Source of the DNA: an uncultured Bacteroides sp.
Lineage (GTDB): Bacteria; Bacteroidota; Bacteroidia; Bacteroidales; Bacteroidaceae
NCBI RefSeq assembly: GCF_963678425.1
Contig: NZ_OY782855.1
Location: 434,001-498,000, forward strand
Reading direction: 5' to 3'
DNA: 64,000 nt
Both the position numbers and the translations under genes were made by a program. Shown here piece after piece: positions 7,132 to 15,824 of this stretch. The stretch's first letter is position 1. Each line of letters begins with the position of its first letter. The notes under the pieces were generated by a model that made no database searches, was not told the DNA's origin, and was given only the letters and a program-made list of their open reading frames with translations.

Positions 7132-10100
7132 AGGAAGAAACCTGGCCTCTCTGGAAGGAGATTTTGAAATAGACTTTACAAAGGAACCGCTGCGGTCGGC
7201 AGGTATTTTTGCCATTACCGGAAGCACGGGGTCGGGAAAATCGACCTTGCTGGATGCATTGTGTCTGGCTCTTTTTGATACGACTCCACGTTTGAGTGGT
7301 GTGAGCAGCAACAGCAATATTCAGGATAATAAGAACGATACCATCACGCTGAAGGATAGCAGGAATATTCTTCGCAGGGGTGCTGTGGAGGGGATGGCCG
7401 AGGTTGACTTTGTATCGCTCAGCGGAGATCATTACCGTTCCACCTGGTCGGTGGGCAGAGCAGGAAGTAAGTTCAGCGGACGGCTGAGGAATGTGGCAAT
7501 TACGTTGCTGAATCTGACCACAAATGTGCAGGAACAGGGAACAAAGACTGAGCTGATGAAACAGATTGTGTCACTTATCGGACTGACATTCGATCAGTTT
7601 ACCCGTTCAGTGTTACTGGCGCAGGGAGATTTTGCCACTTTTCTTAAAGCTAAGCAAGGCGAGAAGGCTGAATTGCTGGAGAAGCTTACGGGTACCGATA
7701 TTTATTCCCGTATCTCACAGTCAATCTATTTGAAGAATAAGCTGGCTGAGGGAGAACTGAATACACTAAAGGATCAGATTAAAGGAATCGAACTGCTTAC
7801 CGATGAACAGTTAGAGGCTTTGGAACTTGAACGTAAACAAATCACTGATGGCTCTGTGTCAGTGAAAAAAGATTCTGAAGAACTGAACCTGAAGATTGGC
7901 TGGATAAAGCAGGAACAGGAACTGAAACGGGAGGTGGCATTAGCGGAAACTCAGCTTACTGAGGCTAAGACTGCCATTGATGGAGCGAAGCCTCGCTATG
8001 AATATGTAGCCAGGGTAGATGAGGTACAGGAAATTCGGGATGTGTATAATGAACAGCAAACCTCATTAAAACAGTGCACTGCGTACAAGAACGGTTTACA
8101 GGCGAAGCAGCTGGAGGAAAAGAAGAATGCAGAGTTGCTTGCTGCGGCAGTAGAAAAATTGAAAGCCTGTCAGGTAAACCAGCAACAGGTGAATGAGGCT
8201 TTTGAGAAAGTGGAACCTGAGATTCTCAGGGCACGAAATCTGGACGCAACACTGGAGGTGGTAAAGCGTAACGGTGTTCAGGCGAAGAAGGAGTTCGATG
8301 CTTCAGAGGCTTTCAGGATGAAGGTGGATGCGAATATTACGAATACAACTAAACAGATTGAACAAGAGTGTGTTAAACTGAATGAATTAAATAAATGGTT
8401 TGAGGTTCAAAGTATCTATAAAGAGCTGGTTCCCCGAACTGAACTGATTGTAAATTTACTGAATATTGCTCAGATAGCCTTCAAGCAATCGGCCAACAGT
8501 GAAAGGATCTTGAAAAGCCGGAAGGAAGTATTGGAGGGCGATAAGCTGAAACAAGAAGCTGTTAAGAAGGAGGCTGAAAGACTGGATAAACTGCTACCGG
8601 CTGAGATCCTTGCTTTGCGTGCCAAACTATCGGATGGGGTACCCTGTCCGGTGTGTGGAAGTCTGCATCATCCGTTTTATGCTAAGGGAGTGAGCAGTGA
8701 AAAGAACCTGGAAGAAGAGGAGCTGAACCGTGCCAAAGAGGCAGTGAAAAAGCAATTGGAGAGCTTGAATGCGAGTATTGAAGAATCTAACAAGGAAATT
8801 ACCCGCCTCACTACGATGGTAGAGAGCTATACTCTGCAATATAAAGATGCCTTTGCCGATGCAGAGTCTTATCTTGCTGTGCTGCCTTCATGGAAAGCGG
8901 AGTTTGAGCAGGGTGTACTTCAGGCTAAACTTCAGAAGGTGGCTACTGAGTGGAACAATAATCTTGAAACTCTTACGTTGGTAAGAGAAAAGAGTATCAA
9001 TCAGCAAACGACACTTGTTGCAGAGAAAAAGAATCTGGAAGAAGCAGCAAAGAGTTTGGCAGAAAAGGAGATGAAGCTGAAAGAGTATCGTGGGGAATAT
9101 AATGATTTGTTGAGCGAAAGAAAGAAACTACTCGGTGGTAAACCAGCCGATGAGGTTGCAGGTATTTTTCAGAAAGAGAAGAAGGTTGTGGAAGAGGAAC
9201 TTCGGAAGCTGACTGAGGAACAGAATAAACTGATTGCTAATAGCGAGAGCTTAAAGGGAGCAATCAAGGAAACAAGTGCTACCATTGCCCGCTTAGATGA
9301 ACGCAGCCGGCAACTGGAAAAGAGTATAGAGGAGTGGATTGCCGCAAAGAATGGGACGATTGCCCAGGAGGTACTGTCGGAACTTCTGCAGAAAGACAGT
9401 GCATGGCTCATTGCCGAGAAGAAGGAGCTCGATGTATTGAAGAAGAATGAAATAACCATCCGTGCTACGCTGGACGAACGTCATAAGAGACTAGCATTGC
9501 ATCAGTCTGCTGAGGTACGTACGCGAGGTGAGGAGGAAACTATAGAGAAGCTGCAGATTCAGTTGCAAGAGGTTACCGGGCAACTGGAGTCGATGATGAA
9601 GCGGAATGGTGAGATTGATGCGATCTTTGCCGCCTATAAAGCAGGAAAGGAGAAAGTGAAGAAGTTCGAGAAGGAACTTCCCGTGAAGGAATCATTGTCC
9701 CAGAACTGGAATAAACTTAATAGTCTGTTCGGCTCGGCTACCGGATCAAAGTTTAAGGAGATTGCTCAGGGCTACACGCTCGATGTACTGCTTACTTATG
9801 CAAATAAGCAATTGCAGGAGCTATCCAAACGCTATGAGCTGAAACGAATTCCTGATACATTGGGACTGGAGGTGATCGATCTGGATATGTTGGGCGAAAC
9901 AAGAAGTGTGCATACGCTCTCTGGAGGGGAATCATTCCTCGTCTCTCTGGCATTGGCGTTAGGATTATCCTCCTTGTCCTCAAATCGCATGAAGGTGGAA
10001 TCCCTTTTCATCGATGAAGGTTTTGGCTCACTCGATGCTGATACGCTGCGTGTGGCCATGGATGCTCTTGAACGACTTCAGACGCAGGGGCGTAAGATTG

Positions 10101-10201
10101 GTGTCATCTCTCATGTGAGTGAAATGAACGAGCACATAGCCACACAAGTACGGGTAGAGAAAACTGTGAATGGCAGAAGCCGGATTGAAGTAGTGGGATA
10201 A
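7112..10201 (+). CDS. sbcC: SbcC, ATPase subunit of the SbcCD complex
   Basis: A 1029-residue Rad50/SMC-like ATPase. Walker A GSTGSGKST is at 37-45, followed by the Q-loop LLAQGDFATFLKA at about 169-181. Long coiled coils flank a zinc hook CPVC (Cys512 and Cys515). The signature LSGGES is at about 936 and Walker B SLFIDEGFGSLD at about 965, with the H-loop GVISHVSEM after it. The lengths of the two coil arms are similar, as expected for a folded-back hook protein. It forms the complex with SbcD for processing DNA hairpins and protein-blocked ends. It starts inside the end of sbcD. Confidence 0.97.
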   Translation: MKILAIRGRNLASLEGDFEIDFTKEPLRSAGIFAITGSTGSGKSTLLDALCLALFDTTPRLSGVSSNSNIQDNKNDTITLKDSRNILRRGAVEGMAEVDFVSLSGDHYRSTWSVGRAGSKFSGRLRNVAITLLNLTTNVQEQGTKTELMKQIVSLIGLTFDQFTRSVLLAQGDFATFLKAKQGEKAELLEKLTGTDIYSRISQSIYLKNKLAEGELNTLKDQIKGIELLTDEQLEALELERKQITDGSVSVKKDSEELNLKIGWIKQEQELKREVALAETQLTEAKTAIDGAKPRYEYVARVDEVQEIRDVYNEQQTSLKQCTAYKNGLQAKQLEEKKNAELLAAAVEKLKACQVNQQQVNEAFEKVEPEILRARNLDATLEVVKRNGVQAKKEFDASEAFRMKVDANITNTTKQIEQECVKLNELNKWFEVQSIYKELVPRTELIVNLLNIAQIAFKQSANSERILKSRKEVLEGDKLKQEAVKKEAERLDKLLPAEILALRAKLSDGVPCPVCGSLHHPFYAKGVSSEKNLEEEELNRAKEAVKKQLESLNASIEESNKEITRLTTMVESYTLQYKDAFADAESYLAVLPSWKAEFEQGVLQAKLQKVATEWNNNLETLTLVREKSINQQTTLVAEKKNLEEAAKSLAEKEMKLKEYRGEYNDLLSERKKLLGGKPADEVAGIFQKEKKVVEEELRKLTEEQNKLIANSESLKGAIKETSATIARLDERSRQLEKSIEEWIAAKNGTIAQEVLSELLQKDSAWLIAEKKELDVLKKNEITIRATLDERHKRLALHQSAEVRTRGEEETIEKLQIQLQEVTGQLESMMKRNGEIDAIFAAYKAGKEKVKKFEKELPVKESLSQNWNKLNSLFGSATGSKFKEIAQGYTLDVLLTYANKQLQELSKRYELKRIPDTLGLEVIDLDMLGETRSVHTLSGGESFLVSLALALGLSSLSSNRMKVESLFIDEGFGSLDADTLRVAMDALERLQTQGRKIGVISHVSEMNEHIATQVRVEKTVNGRSRIEVVG

Positions 10202-10243
10202 ATGCCCAATCTATTATAAAAAGAAAATTATCAATTTAATTTT

Positions 10244-12577
10244 ATGAAATATTTATTTAGATCACTATTAGTTATGTTTGCTCTCAGTATGGCTGTTTGC
10301 ACGAATGCGCAGACTCAGCCTTCGGGAGGAGCTTTTAAGGCGGGGAAAAATACTTTCCTCTTAAATGATAAGCCTTTTGTTATAAAAGCAGCAGAGATAC
10401 ACTATCCGCGTGTGCCCGATGCCTATTGGGAACATCGCATTGAGATGTGTAAATCGCTCGGTATGAACACGCTTTGTCTCTATGTGTTCTGGAACTTGCA
10501 TGAGCAGAAGCCTGATGAGTATGACTTTACCGGGAACAAGGATATTGCCCGTTTTTGTAGGTTGGCTCAGAAACATGGTATGTATGTCATTGTGCGTCCG
10601 GGACCTTATGTTTGTGCCGAGTGGGAGATGGGCGGACTGCCCTGGTGGTTGCTGAAGAAGGATGTAAAACTGCGTACGCTGGATACCTATTATATGGAGC
10701 GTGTGCGGAAGTTTATGAAGGAGGTAGGCAAGCAACTGGCCGATCTGCAGATTACCCGCGGTGGTAACATCATCATGGTGCAGGTGGAAAACGAATACGG
10801 CTCATATGGAACAAATAAACCTTATGTAACTGCTATCCGTGATATTGTACGTGAATCGGGCTTTACAGAGGTTCCTTTGTTCCAGTGCGACTGGAGTTCC
10901 AACTTCACCAATAATGCATTGGATGACCTGTTGTGGACAGTAAACTTTGGTACAGGTGCCAATATTGATAGTCAGTTTAAGAAGTTAAAAGAACTCCGTC
11001 CGGAGACACCGCTTATGTGCAGTGAGTTCTGGTCAGGGTGGTTCGACCACTGGGGACGCAAGCATGAAACCCGGGATGGTGCCATAATGGTTGCCGGACT
11101 CAAGGATATGCTTGATCAGAATATCTCTTTCAGTCTTTATATGACTCACGGAGGAACCACCTTCGGACACTGGGGAGGTGCCAATAATCCGGCTTATTCC
11201 GCAATGTGTAGCTCTTATGATTATGATGCCCCGATTAATGAATCAGGAAATGTAACACCCAAGTTCTGGCAATTGCGCGAACTTCTTTCCAAATATGTGG
11301 CGCCGGGAGAGAAACTAGCCGATGTTCCTGCAGCATATCCGGTAATTGAGATACCAGAGATTAAATTTGAGAAGGCAGCTCCTTTGTTTGCGAACCTTCC
11401 CGCACCGAAAAAAAATGTAGATATCAAACCGATGGAACAGTTTGATCAGGGATGGGGAAGCATTCTCTACCGCACTACTTTGCCTGCAGTAAAAGCCGGA
11501 ACTACATTAGCTATTACGGAAATGCACGACTGGGCACAGATTTATGTTAATGGCAAACTGATTGCCCGTCTCGACCGCCGTCATGGAGAAGACCGTGTGG
11601 ATCTTCCTGCACTGAAAGCCGGAGCCAGACTGGATATTCTGATTGAAGCTATGGGACGTGTAAACTTTGATAAGTCTATCCACGACCGCAAGGGTATCAC
11701 TCAAAAGGTGGAATTGATTTCCAGTGGCAATGCTGTTAATCTGAAGAACTGGACCGTATACAATCTTCCGGATGATTACAAGTCTGCCCAAGACAAGAAA
11801 TATACCGCGAAAGGCAAGCAAAGCATGCCTGCTTATTATAGGGCTACCTTTAACCTTCAGAAAACAGGCGATACTTTCCTTGATATGGAAACCTGGGGTA
11901 AAGGACAGGTTTGGGTAAACGGACATGCCATGGGACGTTTCTGGGAAATTGGTCCGCAGCAAACCCTTTACATGCCAGGCTGCTGGCTCAAGAAAGGGGA
12001 GAACGAGATCATTGTGCTCGACCTCAAAGGACCTAAGCAGGCAACTATTAAAGGACTAAATAAACCAATTCTGGATATGCTTCGTGAAAAAGCTCTTGAA
12101 ACACATCGTAAAGATGGTCAGAAGCTCGATATTCAGAATGAAACAGCTGTTGCACAAGGCACTTTCACCCTTCGTAATGGTTGGCAGGAAGTGAAGTTCG
12201 GCAAAGAGGTAAAGGGCCGTTACTTCTGTCTGGAAGGATTATCCGCTTTCGATGGCAGCAATGTGGCATCTGTTGCCGAGCTACATGTACTGGGAGCCGA
12301 TGGTCAGCCACTTTCCCGTGAGAACTGGAAGATTCTGTATGCCGACAGTGAAGAGACCCGTAGTGGCAACCGCACTGCCGATAAGATATTCGACCTGCAG
12401 GAATCTACCTTCTGGAGTGCAGTAGACAATGCATCTTATCCGCATCAGGTGGTAATCGATCTGGGTAAAGAAGCCGTAATAACAGGTTTCCGTTATCTTC
12501 CTCGTGCCGAGAAAGAGTGTCCGGGCATGATCAAGGATTACAAGGTATATGTAAAATCAACGGCTTTTAAGTATTGA
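10244..12577 (+). CDS. Secreted GH35 beta-galactosidase with C-terminal discoidin-like domain
   Basis: A 777-residue glycoside hydrolase. A signal peptide ends near residue 23 (TNAQ). The GH35 catalytic barrel spans about 30-350: EIHYPRVPDAYWEHRI, VFWNLHEQKPDEYDF and RPGPYVCAEWEMGGLPWWL are family hallmarks. The acid/base Glu is E184 in QVENEYGS and the nucleophile is E261 in CSEFWSGWFDHWG. Two jelly-roll domains follow, and the end (about 640-775; WSAVDNASYPHQVVIDLG, ITGFRYLPR) matches F5/8 type C carbohydrate-binding modules. It should release terminal beta-linked galactose from a polysaccharide in the periplasm or at the surface. It is not part of a visible SusC/SusD locus. A strong terminator follows. 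Confidence 0.95.
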   Translation: MKYLFRSLLVMFALSMAVCTNAQTQPSGGAFKAGKNTFLLNDKPFVIKAAEIHYPRVPDAYWEHRIEMCKSLGMNTLCLYVFWNLHEQKPDEYDFTGNKDIARFCRLAQKHGMYVIVRPGPYVCAEWEMGGLPWWLLKKDVKLRTLDTYYMERVRKFMKEVGKQLADLQITRGGNIIMVQVENEYGSYGTNKPYVTAIRDIVRESGFTEVPLFQCDWSSNFTNNALDDLLWTVNFGTGANIDSQFKKLKELRPETPLMCSEFWSGWFDHWGRKHETRDGAIMVAGLKDMLDQNISFSLYMTHGGTTFGHWGGANNPAYSAMCSSYDYDAPINESGNVTPKFWQLRELLSKYVAPGEKLADVPAAYPVIEIPEIKFEKAAPLFANLPAPKKNVDIKPMEQFDQGWGSILYRTTLPAVKAGTTLAITEMHDWAQIYVNGKLIARLDRRHGEDRVDLPALKAGARLDILIEAMGRVNFDKSIHDRKGITQKVELISSGNAVNLKNWTVYNLPDDYKSAQDKKYTAKGKQSMPAYYRATFNLQKTGDTFLDMETWGKGQVWVNGHAMGRFWEIGPQQTLYMPGCWLKKGENEIIVLDLKGPKQATIKGLNKPILDMLREKALETHRKDGQKLDIQNETAVAQGTFTLRNGWQEVKFGKEVKGRYFCLEGLSAFDGSNVASVAELHVLGADGQPLSRENWKILYADSEETRSGNRTADKIFDLQESTFWSAVDNASYPHQVVIDLGKEAVITGFRYLPRAEKECPGMIKDYKVYVKSTAFKY

Positions 12578-12669
12578 TAAAATAAACGTTGACTAATGAT
12601 GATTCTGAATTATCGTTTCAAGAGGAGCAATTAAAGCTTCAATTATGTAAGCGGTAAAACATATAAAAA

Positions 12670-12705
12670 CTAAAAAGAGCGTCTGAATCCAGACGCTCTT
12701 TTTAG
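12670..12705 (+). terminator. Strong rho-independent terminator after the GH35 gene
   Basis: A perfect 16-bp stem (12670-12685 with 12690-12705) encloses a 4-nt loop AATC. The 3' arm ends in five T. Confidence 0.9.
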
Positions 12706-12742
12706 TTTTAAGAAGATAAAATGATTTTATTTATTCCAGGAG

Positions 12743-13062
12743 TTACTTATTTAAGTACTTCCTGTTCTTTTTAGTTACTTCTTCTTTTGGAACTGCATTT
12801 ACATATCCACTGTTTCCGGATAAGATATGACAGTGAGGCTCATATTTCCACAATTCTGCACATGAAGGCCTGTAAGTCCATAAGGCTTAACCTATTCTAA
12901 ATCATATAGCAGTGAAAGCGTACAATCGCTTATAGAGGTTACATTAATCTTTTTTGTTTATACGGATCTCTATGCTCAAACTTTCATTAAAACTCTAAAG
13001 TCTGTATCCTTACCTGTTTCCAAAGATTTACGATCCAGATCTGATTCTTGTTTTATACGTGT
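12743..13062 (-). pseudogene. Probable decayed gene of unknown family
   Basis: On the reverse strand, stretches of coherent protein-like sequence follow each other in two frames: KQESDLDRKSLETGKD then TDFRVLMKV and a stop, SLSIEIRINKKD and a stop in the next frame, then VTSISDCTLSLLYDL and YGLTGLHVQNCGNMSLTVIS, with a last block ending KKNRKYLNK. Stops and frame changes separate the blocks. I do not recognise the family. Chance open stretches in AT-rich DNA are an alternative, so this is a weak call. Confidence 0.3.
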
Positions 13063-13605
13063 TTAATGTTTATTAATTGATTGTAAATAAGGAAACTATT
13101 TGTGTCATCTGTTGTTTACATCAAACGATGGGGAAATTTATTATTAGTTCAAATTACCTCTTTATTTATCTTTTGAAAGTAACTTGTCCCATCAACTCTC
13201 ATGGATTGTCGTTTGTGCAGGAATGATAATTGACAATTCTGCACATTCTGTACAAGAATAGAATTTGCTACTTAATAATCAGACTAAAAAAACGAACAAT
13301 ATTAGTTGCCGGTTCGTTAGTTTCAAATTATTACCCCCTTCAAAAAGGACAGATAAACGAAAAATTACGGATGAAAATAGTTCTGTTATTACTTTATGTT
13401 CACGTATCAATGATTGTTTTCTTACTGTAAACAGAGACCCGAAGAAGGGGGTATTTTGTTTTAAATACATATAAAAATGGCTTTTAAATCATTTTTATTT
13501 TTTAATAAAAGAAACATGCAACGTCTGTGGTTGCTGGTTCCTATGTTTCTCAGCTACATATGCTAACCGGAAGGAACAGGAAAGCAAAAATATAAATTGT
13601 ATATT
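13063..13605. other. Intergenic stretch without a supported gene
   Basis: AT-rich sequence before the small barrel gene. Short overlapping open frames at 13230-13474 on both strands have no recognisable protein features and I do not call them. A small inverted repeat AACGAAC...GTTCGTT lies near 13285-13320. Confidence 0.4.
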
Positions 13606-14226
13606 ATGAAAAAACTATTTTTACTATTTGCTGCTTTATTACTAAGTAATATGTTGGTAATGGGGCAAAACTCTAAAGTTTCCTGTAATGTGACAGCTGG
13701 TATTAATATGAGCAATTGGACAGGAAGCAATAGTAGTGGCTTAGATGCAAAGCTTGGCTTTAAAGTGGGTGCTGGCATGGAATATGCGTTTAATAATACC
13801 TGGGCTATACAACATGCCTTGTTTTTGACAACTAAAGGAACAAAATATTCAGAAACAATAGAAGGTGCAAGTGCAGATGTGACTGTTAATGAGATATATC
13901 TTGAATTGCCTGTTAATTTGCAGGCACGAATGCCCATTGCTGATAAAATGAATTTTCTTATTGCTGCAGGTCCATACATTGCTTATGGCATTGGAGGTAA
14001 AACCAAAACTAAAGTTACTGTAGAAAATTTAGGAGGAAGTTTTGATACAAATACATTTGGTAATGGTGGTCTTAAAAGATTTGATGCCGGAGTAGGATTG
14101 GGTGTGTCATTAGAAATCAATAAAATTATTCTTGGCATTGATGGACAGTTGGGATTGCTAAAACTAGATGATGGTGATGCCCCAAAGAATATTAACTTTA
14201 GTGCTACTATTGGGTATAAGTTCTGA
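13606..14226 (+). CDS. Small outer-membrane beta-barrel protein (PorT/OMP_b-brl type)
   Basis: About 206 residues from the ATG at 13606. A TTG nine bases earlier is in frame, but the ATG starts a classical signal peptide (KKLFLLFAALLLSNMLVMGQ). The mature part has repeated amphipathic strands and glycine-rich turns (VTAGINMSNW, KLGFKVGAGMEYAF, IYLELPVNLQARMP, IAAGPYIAYGIGGK) and ends with ATIGYKF, with a terminal Phe as in outer-membrane barrels. It resembles the 8-stranded barrel family annotated as porin family or PorT-like in Bacteroidetes. The cargo or role is unknown. It is monocistronic with its own terminator. Confidence 0.82.
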   Translation: MKKLFLLFAALLLSNMLVMGQNSKVSCNVTAGINMSNWTGSNSSGLDAKLGFKVGAGMEYAFNNTWAIQHALFLTTKGTKYSETIEGASADVTVNEIYLELPVNLQARMPIADKMNFLIAAGPYIAYGIGGKTKTKVTVENLGGSFDTNTFGNGGLKRFDAGVGLGVSLEINKIILGIDGQLGLLKLDDGDAPKNINFSATIGYKF

Positions 14227-14285
14227 TTTTAAATAATTGGACAAATTACTACCTGATTTATGATGAATTTATAATCAGAAAAATA

Positions 14286-14334
14286 TAATCCCCTGCATGG
14301 CTTATTTGAATATAAGGATGCAGGGGGATTTTTA
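14286..14334 (+). terminator. Rho-independent terminator after the small barrel gene
   Basis: ATCCCCTGCAT (14288-14298) pairs with ATGCAGGGGGAT (about 14318-14329) across a long AT-rich loop, followed by TTTTT. Confidence 0.8.
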
Positions 14335-15044
14335 TGTGATTAATCGATAAATAGCCACTTCTTTGATTGAATATTGAAAAGCCTATAATGTAGAAAGATG
14401 AGCATTTTGCAATCAGATCTTCTGGTGCCAACGAGTTGAAAATACAACCTTAACAGGAAGATTGCACTTATTTTCTTCATTCAGACTTCTGGCACTAACA
14501 TGGCGAAGATAAGGCGTAAGATTTTTATTTTCAGTCCAATAAATAAAAATATAAGATGAATTATATGGAATTATTGGTTAATAAATTTTTTGTTTGTAGA
14601 GGTGAAATATATTCAGATTATTAATATTTTATGTTAAATATATTTAGTGTATTTGCATGTAATTTTTAAAAATTATGAATTGTTTGATAACCATAATCTA
14701 AAGTTCAGAATAATGAAAAAGGCTCTTTTCACAATTATGCTCTGCTCAATCAGTAGTTAACATTATGCCTAAGTGGATTCCGGATAAACAAAATGGAGTG
14801 AATGTCCCTGTATATATATTATTCCAATTAGCTTTAGAAACGTTCAGGTAGAATAGTGCTTTTTGCATTTTATCAATTTTATGATGCATAAAAATAAAAT
14901 AATTAGCCATATTCTACAAAGAAGGTGATCTGTGGATTATGAAAAGCAAAATGCATACAATGGGTATTATAGCTTTAAATGCTATCTTATTTGTTAAATT
15001 TATTACAATATAGTTTAATTTTATAAAAACACCGTTAATTAAAA
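14335..15044. other. About 700-bp gap with traces of broken genes
   Basis: No intact gene is visible. On the reverse strand, 14577 to 14413 is open for about 54 codons without a start codon and contains YWTENKNLTPYLRHVSARSL then NLPVKVVFSTRWHQKI, possibly a gene tail. On the forward strand, ATG at 14713 opens MKKALFTIMLCSISS, which looks like a signal peptide but meets a TAA. Both are weak and could be chance. Confidence 0.3.
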
Positions 15045-15075
15045 ATTGTTTTAAGTTAATTAGCTTATATATTTG
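15045..15075 (+). promoter_or_regulatory. Bacteroides-type promoter for the AbiJ-like gene
   Basis: ATTG at 15045-15048, a 19-bp spacer, then TATATTTG at 15068-15075. This matches the -33/-7 consensus. The start codon is 36 bp downstream. Confidence 0.65.
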
Positions 15076-15110
15076 TCTTGACCTAAAACGAGATAAGGTT
15101 TCTAATAATT

Positions 15111-15656
15111 ATGGAAGAAAAAATGGACAATTTTTCAGAACGAAACGGATATGTGATCCCTAAGAAAATATATATTAGGGAAAAAGTAACTCCGGAATTA
15201 ATCACTGCAATATGCAATAGCATAGATCTTTTACAAGGTAGGGACTACATACTTTTCTATAGTTTAGAGAAATATATGTGGTACAGAGTTTTTAATAAAA
15301 GATTAAAAGATTTTGGTAATACAACAAAAGGATTCAAAACTGTCTCTGTAGAGTATATTGAGAATCCTGCTGTTTTGTGGTACGAAAAATTTGATTACAT
15401 TGAAAAAATTATAACATTTCTTAAAGGGCAGAATGAAAAAGAATACACATGCTTTGTTGACCAATTGAATTCTTATCTCAAAGCTCATAACTTTGTCTAC
15501 CGTATTGTCAACGAACAAATCGTAGAAATAGATCCTCTGGAAGAGAATAAGCCAAAAAATCCGACTATTTACCCCAATCAACAAAAAACTCTAAGCCAAA
15601 ACCTCAGAGCATCATTAAACACTTTTTTTCAGGCTCTTCCGTCCATACATCTTTAA
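15111..15656 (+). CDS. Stand-alone AbiJ N-terminal (NTD4-like) domain protein
   Basis: A 181-residue soluble protein (Met5 is an alternative start). Residues 8-141 match my memory of the AbiJ N-terminal domain 4 pattern: FSERNGYVIPKKIYI at the start, a central YRVFNKRLKDF, then LWYEKFDYIEKIITFL (usually WYEVYDFIEF) and NFVYRIVNEQIVEI at the end (usually AYRFVDGKIVPI). In AbiJ-type abortive-infection proteins this domain precedes an effector domain. Here only about 40 residues rich in Asn, Gln and Pro follow, so the effector is missing or the gene is truncated. It has its own promoter and a strong hairpin directly after the stop, so it looks like a complete transcription unit. A role in phage defence is an inference only. 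Confidence 0.6.
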   Translation: MEEKMDNFSERNGYVIPKKIYIREKVTPELITAICNSIDLLQGRDYILFYSLEKYMWYRVFNKRLKDFGNTTKGFKTVSVEYIENPAVLWYEKFDYIEKIITFLKGQNEKEYTCFVDQLNSYLKAHNFVYRIVNEQIVEIDPLEENKPKNPTIYPNQQKTLSQNLRASLNTFFQALPSIHL

Positions 15657-15662
15657 GATCCG

Positions 15663-15720
15663 GGCTTCATGTATTTTGCGGTATCAGAGAGTGCAAGGCG
15701 CAAAACACATGAAGCCTTTG
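15663..15720 (+). terminator. Long hairpin, terminator of the AbiJ-like gene
   Basis: An 18-bp stem with one mismatch (15663-15680 with 15699-15716) encloses an 18-nt loop and is followed by TTTGTTTT. It begins 6 bp after the stop codon. The stem is longer than needed for termination. Confidence 0.75.
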
Positions 15721-15824
15721 TTTTATGCGTTTTACCGATCTGATCTAAAGAAAAAAGGAATCTTCATTAAGCTTCAATGTCATATAAAACTTAATGGGGT
15801 GTGGGAGATCTGCTATGATCTCAT

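Noticed and set aside
13230..13474. Overlapping 60-70 codon open frames on both strands
   Set aside because: No domain, no signal peptide, no promoter fit, and coding-like composition is absent; three frames overlap each other, as expected by chance in AT-rich DNA.
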